A DNA stretch of 64,000 nucleotides from assembly GCF_039555335.1 (NCBI RefSeq), contig NC_092636.1, positions 56,227,706-56,291,705 of the forward strand. Direction: 5' to 3'. Shown here one piece after another: positions 56,601 to 64,000 of the stretch. Both the position numbers and the translations under genes were made by a program. Each line of letters opens with the position of its first letter. The stretch's first letter is position 1. The notes beneath the pieces were generated by a model. It did not search any database. It saw only the letters and a program-made list of their open reading frames with translations, and was not told the origin of the DNA. The stretch comes from Amphiura filiformis (taxonomy: Eukaryota > Echinodermata > Ophiuroidea > Amphilepidida > Amphiuridae).

Positions 56601-59600
56601 TGGTAGGAGTCATAGTTGGTTTGAGCAAGGAACCATGTACCATTGGCAGGGTTTAACCTATACACAAACAAACACACTTGTAAACAGTGTTTTAAATAAT
56701 CAGCCGAAATGTTCAAGGGTCATTTGGGCATGTACATCTAAATTCTATGGGCACTCATCATTGTGTATGGGCCAGAACTTTCAAATTTTACCCATTATAC
56801 ATGTTTCAAACAGTACACTTTTTAAGATGTCAGACTCGGAGATCAACAAATAGTAATGACATAGTAAGGGGCTGACACAACCTCTGGATAGTATACTAAA
56901 GCAACAGTGCCTGAAAGTAGGGCTAAGCAGAAGCTATAGGATTAATGTTGAAGTGGAAAACAAGTTTATCTTGCTGACTTGGATATTAAACTTTCCAGAC
57001 CCTGTGTAAGTGGTGTATTAGGGGCCGTAAGTGATTTCCACAGGCATTTGGCTGGATGGCCCATCTTATACTTTTCAAAAACATCTGCAAGGTTGTATTT
57101 GACATTCTGAACTTTGTGTAAAAACATAATAATGTATGTATTCTACTGATAACTAATTTTTAAAATTTTCTATTGCAGATTTCAACTACCATACTGATGA
57201 ATTCCATATACAAGGATATGCCTCTAAATGAGTGTGTTTTGATGAAAGAGATGAAGGCAAAAACATTACATGAGATTGGTCTTACAATAATACATGCTTG
57301 TATAGCTGTATCAGTAATATACAGTAAGCAAAAGAATTAAGGTAGCAGTTGTGTTCACCGCTGTATATTCTAAATAAAGACAATTGTGTCAAAATTAAAA
57401 CAAGCAGCCGATGCCTGTACTTTTTAGCTCTCATTTAAGACCTTATTTGTTGAAATTGGTTGAGAATTAAAGAAACGGTAGTCCAAAACCTGATGAAGAT
57501 ACAAAATAAAAAGTTGCACTTTTGTGTTCTAATCAATGAAAGCACGATGCTAGTTTTTCGTGCTAATCAATGAAAGCACAGCGCTAGTTATCTTGTTCGC
57601 GTACGCTTTGGGTACAAATCAATAGGGCATGCAATGTGGCAAACTGCAACTTTTATATTTGCATCTTCCTTGGGTTTTTGGATCGTCGTGTCTTTATTTC
57701 TTGGACAATGTCAACGAATGAGGTCTTAAATTCAAGCTGAAAGATGCAGCTATTGGCTATTGGTTCCAATTACGACATGTTTGCCTTTGTTTAGGATATA
57801 CAGGGAGTGAACGTAACTGGTACCTTAATTTTTGGCTTACTGTAGTTGCTTAAACTCCAAATAATGTTTTTGTGGAGTGTGTCTGCCTTTTATCTCTTTC
57901 GTCAAGGAGGCATGTATGCTTGTAGATGGAATTTTACCGTATTCAATCTAATTAGTATCCCTTCCCTGATTAGCAGAAAACTTTTAACTATTTCAATTTG
58001 CTGGGTGCTGCTTAGGTCCAATACGGTAACTTTACTTGGAATCTACTGAGACTTGCAAAGGGCAATTATTTGAAGTTAGATATTTTGCTCTATATAAAAC
58101 CATGGTTGTTTTTATAGATCTATATTAAGCTCTTCTTGAGCACCATATGTACAAACAAAAATATGTTACTTACATGCGAACATTTTCCAGTTTGTCCCTT
58201 GATCGTGTGATAATAGCACCCTCTCCTGATTTAGATCCACCAAGGATGAAGTATGCATTGGATAGAATCTTGTCATTCATGATGTGCTTCTTGGCCATAT
58301 CAAAGCTAGAAAAATACAATGTAAATTGTTTATATTAATCCTAACTGCCCTGAATCTGAATGCTACAAAATACTACACCCTTTCAGCAGGGTGGGCAGGG
58401 CACACATAGGGCACCTCCCACCCCACCCCACCCAGGGTGTTAGGGTTGAGTTAAACAGAAACACAATTTTGAGCAGTTGGCTCTAGACTTATGTTCTTGG
58501 AACCAATTCTGAATATCACTTATCAATGAAATCAAATGTTGCATGGGGTTGTTTAAGATCATTGAAATATCAGGAGCAGTTTACAGCTCTAGCAGCTAAA
58601 TAAGCTTAGATAGTTCATCATATACATCTTTTGAAGCATTTTACCATGGGATTAAGATTTGACACATGTCTAGTGTTTTCTGTAGATATTGAGGAACATA
58701 TTCAGTAATGAGCTGTGCAATAATTATAAGCCCCTGCGGGAGGGTAAAATTGGGGGTGGGTAAAAAATAAGCAATTTTTGTCACACCATTTGGAAATATT
58801 ACCCTTCCCCCTGGGAACCTTTACACAGATATATGGCAAACTCTCACCTTGTTGAATTCATCATGACATCTCTGTTGAAGAAGCCAGTAAACATTCTATC
58901 TCTAGCACCCAACACATACTCCAAGATTTGTAGGTAGCCTTGTAGTGTGTCACCAGATCGAGCATTCATTGCAATTGTCATCACATTCTGAAAAGTATAA
59001 AATCAAAAAGCGACTGTAATTTACTACTACATTTGTGACACGATCTGGTCCATGGGGGCCAAAGGAGGCATTTTTGAAAATTGAGTTACTGCAATAATTA
59101 CATTATACATACAATAGGCTATCATATACTGAAAACACCAAAGGTCTAGCATACTTGTTCTAAAGTTATGATAGACTATGCCATTGTCGAATTTTATTAA
59201 AAATATGTTATTATTAGTCATGATGAACCCATTTCGTTGAACTCAAAATTATACTGATGTTTATTAAAATTAAAGTATTCAATAGTAAAATGGTCATAAA
59301 GAGTTAAAAATATCAGACGATTAGTGACAATAAAAGTAATTGAATGCAACATTATCTTGCATAATTATAACGGCTCACTTTAATACTGAACAATTCTGAT
59401 TTTGGAATCTACCAGTTTATTGATAGCGAACCCGAAATTTCGACTATGAACTTTGAATTGTAAGCAGAACTTTACCCCCTGGACTTTGCTCTCTAAAAAC
59501 ACACTGTCAAGCATACTTGTTTATCAGTCCATTAACCACAAGTACTAAGCATGGACGCGCTAGATGTTTGATGAGAGATTAACTTTCGTGTCAACACAAA

Positions 59601-62600
59601 AGCGCCGCAAATACCACAGACAGTTGTTTACGGTGTAGTTAATGGTAATGGCGCGGGCCCAGACAATTTAAACCATAGCGAGGTTTAAACGACCAATCAC
59701 AAGGCAGATCCATTTAAAGATGCATTACATCATGGACAATTTTAGTTAGGCCAGAAATTGGCCTAACTCTCCATAGAGTCCCGTGTTAAAAATCTTAACC
59801 GCAAGGCAAAGTCAGTAGTCTACTTGGGAAGCTAACAAACAGAGAGAGTAGGGTGACTGATCAGATGTGAAAATCTATCAATTGTGCACACATTAATTAA
59901 ATCAGAGTTTTAAGCTTAAATACAATATCCAGAGTATGCACAATGGGCAAGTGAACTACGGGGTAGTCTGAAGTTATGAAGGTTTTTGATGTCTATTTTC
60001 TTATGTATGTGATTGTTTTTTACTCCATATTTTAACCTTTATCTCAGTTTCAAATTTGCCGCCTTTGGCCCCCATGGACCAGATTGTGTCATATTTGGAA
60101 ATCGCAATCTCTCTAATATGTTATAACCAACATTTATAGAATCAATTTTCTAATTACCTGTTTTATGCCTGTAATCACACCTATATAACCAGCAAAATGC
60201 ACACCTTTAGCAACAGTTTTTCCATTCTGTTGATATTCAACATTAGTCAAGGTGGACTTCAAATTCTCTGTCATTGTCCAGGTTTGGTCACTTGGAGTCC
60301 ATCTAGTCATAAAAACAAAGGTATTTCTCCAGTTAAAAACTGTTTTAAGGTTATCTTAAATGATGTATCAGGATGTTAATTTTAACTTCTTTTACAAGTC
60401 ACATAATGAGCACCCCGCTGGTCTACCTATAACTGGATTCATTCTGTGTGTCGTTTACCTGTTAGTGTATCATGTCTTATTTGCATTGTCTGGTCATTTG
60501 TGAGCTGCCTTTTTTTGTACCAAGCAACTTAATTATTCCACAAGCTTGCTCCCTTTAGTTTGCCTCACATCTATGTGTGTCATTTCACATTATTTGCCTT
60601 CATTATAATACCATCAGTAAGAGCTAGTAAGTTGACCAGTCTCTCTCTGATGCTCCTTTTCACATTGTCATGTTTTTTGTTCCTTGCGATTTGAGCCGAG
60701 TTGGTTTGGCTGATACAATATGGTCATGGCTCACTCTACTAACTGGCATTTTTTATTCTTCTTTATAGTTGTGAATTAACATGTTTCTTGAGTGAACGAA
60801 TGAACAAAGAAATGAACAAACAAACTTTGTGGTCAGAGTGCATGGGTCATGACTTTTGTAGTGGTGTATTAAAGTTTCCACAATTAAAAAGTTACTTTTA
60901 ACCAAATATTTTTTTTCCCATAAATCAAAATTGCCTACCCCATAAACTCGCCATAGTCCATGTTTCTTGCAGCGTAAAGTTTCCCTGCAAATCAGAAGCA
61001 ATCAGAAAATGTAATTAGTTTAGTATGCATTGGTTGATGATCATCAAATCAGATCTGGTTAAATACTTTCAGTGGTATACTGCGTTCACAATCCCATTTG
61101 TGTTGTGATCCCCAAAAGTAACATCACTTCCACTGTAATGAGAACAGGTCATTGCAGGTTACAGAATGCAACACATGTGTGCAGCCCCTTGTTGTGATTC
61201 CTACAAAATTGTAGAAAAGGAATGAGGTCCCCACAGAATGGTACACAACATATACAAATGTATCCACAAGGCACAAGGTATGAGGTTTCCTCACATACAC
61301 CATTCATATGCACACACCTGAATACTGGCTACAAACACACCCTCCCTACCCCCCCCCCCCCCACACACACACATGCACATTTACCTGTCTTATCTTGAGC
61401 TACAATAGAGGTACAGAATGGGTTGATCTCATAGAAGATGTTATACAGAACTATGTCACCTAGAAAAGGGAAACATACAGAGAATTTTAAACTTGGCATT
61501 GAGACTTATTCATGTAAACAATATCATGGTCTAGGCCCACTGTGGTATAGGCCTATAAACAAAAATATAATAAGTAACTCAGACAATTGTTTTTCCCTTT
61601 TCTTTCTTCTTTTTCTTCCTTTTTTGTGCTGTAGGTCCAATTATGCCTATACAAGAGTTCTACAAGCAGTTCCCATGATCCTATCTTCAATAATCTGTTT
61701 AGCACATACCTACAATTGTTGCTCAAAATAGTGTGATTTGACTGGGGACAAATTCCAAGTGTCATAACTAATCAAGGCAGCATTTCTGATAACTATAGAG
61801 CAAATAAAGCTTCTGGAGAGTCATTTTGTATTGGATGTCAAAATGATTCACTTTATGTGACACTTCAATATCAAAGATGTAAATACTATTTATTTTATCT
61901 ATTATGGTAGTGACTTACCAAGGTTCATATTAGCAGCCTTAGCAATACCTCTCAGCTCACTCCTGTAAGGCTCTGGGAAAGTGTCAGAAAGTGGACCCTG
62001 ACATTGACAAACAAAAATATGTAAATTATCAATCAACACGCATGGCATCGTCATCTTGTACACAATTCACTAATTGTGAATCATGAAACCAATTTTGTTT
62101 TTAGTTCTTGCTTTTTTATATAGTCTTTTTGAAGAAGTAAAAAGCAAAACATAAGGAAACAATTTAAAATTTTATTTTGCTTTGCACTTCTTGACTAAAG
62201 CTTATGATTGAAATATTTCAAAATTCACTATCCACCAAAATACAGGCCCAGGTACAGATCATACAAGCTGATGCACAGACAAAATTTTTACAAGAAAATA
62301 TAATTTCCTATTTCTTGTACTTACCAAGAGATCATCCACAATTTCAAAGAATCTTGTCTGGTTGATCACAATATTTGCTACAAAACTCTTGAACTTGGCT
62401 AGAAGATTTTGCATCTAAACAAGAAAATAAAACCATTGACCAAAGTGATTTAAATGTTATCATTGTGTCTTAAACGGGACATTCATGAATTTCAAGTCAA
62501 AATGTTCCCACAAATTTGGTTTTATGGTGTCCCTACTTACACATTTCAAGTTTGAGAAAATATCATTTTTAGCATGTCACATGGATCATAATATAGCTCA

Positions 62601-64000
62601 TCATTATTATCATTGATTGCCTTCATACTCCCTGTAGGGATTACAATCACAATTATAGCTTTTATCGGGGTTGTATTTTAGTAGCATACTGCTATGTTAT
62701 CTAGCATCAACATGAGTTTTAAACCCCATCACATAACAATACACCTACAGGTTGGGTTATAGCTGGTACATAATTATTGGACCTGATAATTTTCATAAAA
62801 TAGTAAGGTTTTGTGTAAACTTGTTTTTGTTTTTTGGTCAAAATAAAAATGTTGTTGCAACTTTTATCACGGTAAATTATGAATATACCACATCATAAAG
62901 CCAAAATATGGACATTCTATAAATTTCAGTCGACCACTCCCATGTGAATGTGCCTTTAAACATGTGAAAAACAATACACCTGTTACGTATTAGGTACATG
63001 GGCAGATAGACTTTCAATTGCAGCCTGTGGTTGTTTTTAAAGCTTTTTAAGGATTTTGTTTTGCAAACCTTACCTGTGGAGCATTTTTCTTGACCAATGG
63101 AGTCCATCTGTCTTCAGGTGCTAGGTCTAGATTCAAGACAAATGTCTGCATGTCTCTGTCTTTGGTTGGTGGGTAGGCATTCTTAATGCACTCTTTATCT
63201 GTAAACTAACAACAAAAACATAGACCTATCATTAAAGGTGCTTGACCAGATGGACTAGAATACAAAATCACTCAAGCAACAGAACTTGGAATAAAAATGT
63301 CTGAACGATGGGCCTAGATGCAAGGTAAAAAACACAGGGTAGAAAACATGATGATACATCAGGGGCTTCGTATTGCTATAATGTCTTAGTTAAGATGATA
63401 TCATATAAAAACAATGCCGACCTCATGAATAATTAATAGCAGAAAAATGATGCTGCCACCGGCAATTTAGTAAAATAGCGTATTGATATCAAGACTTATG
63501 TTCAAAAGGGTTTTCATAGGATTTTTTCAAATAAAAATAAGAAAGAAGTTATCATAACAATTATGACAATATCATAGGACTACTTCTGATGACGATGCAT
63601 GTCACAATCTCACACATCAAATAATCAAGGTTAGTTGCATTTTGTGTCCTGGAAGTCACTTTGAACCAATTCTTTTTTTTAACTCAAAGTATAGGTCTAT
63701 AGGAATGAAAAGTATTTACTATTTGCGTAGCACAGCTAAAGGCATTTATTAAAACACAAATAGTAAAACTTGCAAATTTTTATGACAGGAACAACTAAAA
63801 TAACCCTATCTGGCTATTATCAATTAGTCAACAACTATGCACCTACAACACACCCACCAAACTCCCACACTTGCACAAAACTTCAAAATCCACAGCTTTA
63901 CCATTTGATATTTTTCAAGAGTTACATAGTTGACAGGTTTTTAAAAGCTTTTCAAACTTACCGGAGGCACATCCTGAGCATACACTGCTGCAAACAGAGC
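53621..64000 (-). CDS. ASAH1: Acid ceramidase (ASAH1-like), nearly complete
   Basis: Lysosomal N-terminal-nucleophile hydrolase that splits ceramide into sphingosine and fatty acid; the precursor self-cleaves before the catalytic Cys. Exons (-): 63962-64000 (cut by the window), 63074-63205, 62325-62414, 61919-61997, 61385-61459, 60939-60984, 60158-60302, 58848-58987, 58174-58305, 56531-56657, 53892-53948, 53621-53710. They give 383 residues in frame. The edge exon reads [13 protein letters not shown], the end of a signal peptide, so only the start is missing (human 395 aa). Active-site residues by family alignment: Cys in [12 protein letters not shown] (C143), Arg and Asp in AARNMDYG (R159, D162), Asn in AQTNYD (N320), Arg in FFDNRLK (R333), all present. 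Other landmarks: [21 protein letters not shown], and a C-terminal RCPQPC pair of cysteines. The RCPQPC tail and length favour acid ceramidase over NAAA. Confidence 0.95.
53998..54181 (+). pseudogene. RTE-type LINE 3' end fragment
   Basis: Reads [20 protein letters not shown] then [11 protein letters not shown] and stop, followed by TGATGATGATG. The [11 protein letters not shown] ending directly followed by a TGA trinucleotide tail is characteristic of RTE-like LINEs. Stops occur upstream (two frames needed), so it is dead. In ASAH1, upstream of exon 53892-53948, antisense. Confidence 0.75.
54503..54709. mobile_element. MITE of the CTCAAGTTGAGAGTAACGCC family, copy 3 (best preserved)
   Basis: GTCTCATCTCAAGTTGAGAG then TAACGCCATGTTGGATTT at left and its near-perfect mirror at right, plus inner GCAGATTCTAATC / GATTAGAATCTGC. 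207 bp. Confidence 0.85.
54844..56400 (+). mobile_element. Pearl/Helentron-like element, long-core copy
   Basis: Left end CTAGGCGGTTACCCGTATTT then GCGGTTTTCGGCT. The core has about nine tandem units of ~125 bp, each with CCACCAAGTTTGAGCTCCAT, TTTGACCTATGACCTCTTAA, CCGTAGGTCTGACAAAAAGG and TCACCGTGGAAACTTTTGTT. The right end has GTGCGACCCCTAGTCTCCGA and a (CAGA)n run at 56354-56381. Both ends match the element at 9470-10107, whose core units are unrelated in detail. Interrupted by a MITE at 55175-55389. In the ASAH1 intron between exons 53948 and 56531. Confidence 0.7.
55175..55389. mobile_element. TA-flanked MITE nested in the tandem array
   Basis: TACACTCTAAATTTCAAGGA at left and ATCCTTGTAATTTAGAGTGTA-like at right (ending at 55389), with GATTTAAAATTAAATCTT repeats and GGGACCAATCA / TGATTGGTCCC mirrored inside. 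Core-repeat sequence resumes on both sides, so it inserted into an existing unit; TA is duplicated. Confidence 0.8.
57322..57842. mobile_element. Tc1/mariner-like MITE, TA duplication
   Basis: Starts CAGTAAGCAAAAGAATTAAG and ends CCTTAATTTTTGGCTTACTG; arms extend over GTTCAC and CTGTATAT to about 55 bp. TA flanks on both sides (57320-57321, 57843-57844). CAGT-AGCCAAAA-TTAAGG ends are Tc1-like. ASAH1 intron between exons 56657 and 58174. Confidence 0.8.
59031..60094. mobile_element. ~1.06 kb element with ~50 bp inverted repeats
   Basis: TGACACGATCTGGTCCATGG then GGGCCAAAGGAGGC at left, GCCGCCTTTGGCCCCCATGG then ACCAGATTGTGTCA at right. Interior has no long frame. ASAH1 intron between exons 58987 and 60158; the right end is 64 bp from exon 60158. 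Confidence 0.75.
61349..61373. repeat. C-run followed by (CA)n microsatellite
   Basis: About 14 C followed by CACACACACACA, close to the donor side of ASAH1 exon 61385-61459 (12 bp away). Confidence 0.8.

Noticed and set aside
57181-57345. Plus-strand exon after a ctattgcag acceptor
   Set aside because: Open for about 50 codons but no recognisable homology and partly inside the Tc1-like MITE.

Overview
This is an intron-rich animal nuclear window. Four conserved animal genes have short exons, GT-AG introns and one mobile-element-packed intron after another. There are no bacterial-style operons, and most open frames are chance. Exon sizes and protein matches are close to vertebrate orthologues, while the repeat content (dense MITEs, pearl/Helentron-like arrays, LINE tails) looks like a marine invertebrate. 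An early deuterostome such as an echinoderm or hemichordate is a guess, not shown by the sequence.

Layout: (1) 372-1826 (+), last two coding exons of a CLC-3/4/5-type chloride/proton exchanger. (2) 1827-10468, intergenic, only repeats. (3) 10469-30078 (-), ALG8, 13 exons, the ER glucosyltransferase that adds the second glucose to the N-glycan precursor. (4) about 1.3 kb shared divergent promoter region. (5) 31369-50872 (+), AGK, 13 exons, mitochondrial acylglycerol kinase, frame closed at 430 aa. Its 6.5 kb first intron holds an unrecognised antisense three-TM ORF (33543-34013), GAGTC arrays and a LINE fragment. (6) 50873-53620, tail-to-tail interval. (7) 53621-64000 (-), acid ceramidase (ASAH1-like), 12 exons, complete except for the start of the signal peptide, with all five active-site residues visible.

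The non-coding part is the unusual part. The 6.7 kb ALG8 intron between 17834 and 24534 contains a young 5.8 kb insertion whose ~140 bp repeats are ordered A1 - long interior - B1A2 - B2 (minus strand). This is the split-direct-repeat layout of tyrosine-recombinase (DIRS/PAT/Ngaro-like) retroelements, but it has no visible RT/YR genes and carries a ~1.3 kb minisatellite. Other notable items are a 405 bp MITE with a perfect 8 bp target duplication and its empty site 2 kb away, two pearl/Helentron-like elements with different tandem cores but the same ends, a TTAA element, Tc1/mariner derivatives, a foldback split by a LINE 3' end, a partial tandem duplication of the AGK catalytic exon, and an apparent one-base break right after the ALG8 start codon.

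The genes do not form a pathway. AGK and acid ceramidase both act on lipids and are convergent neighbours, which may be coincidence. All homology calls are by reading translated exons against remembered families; no search was run.
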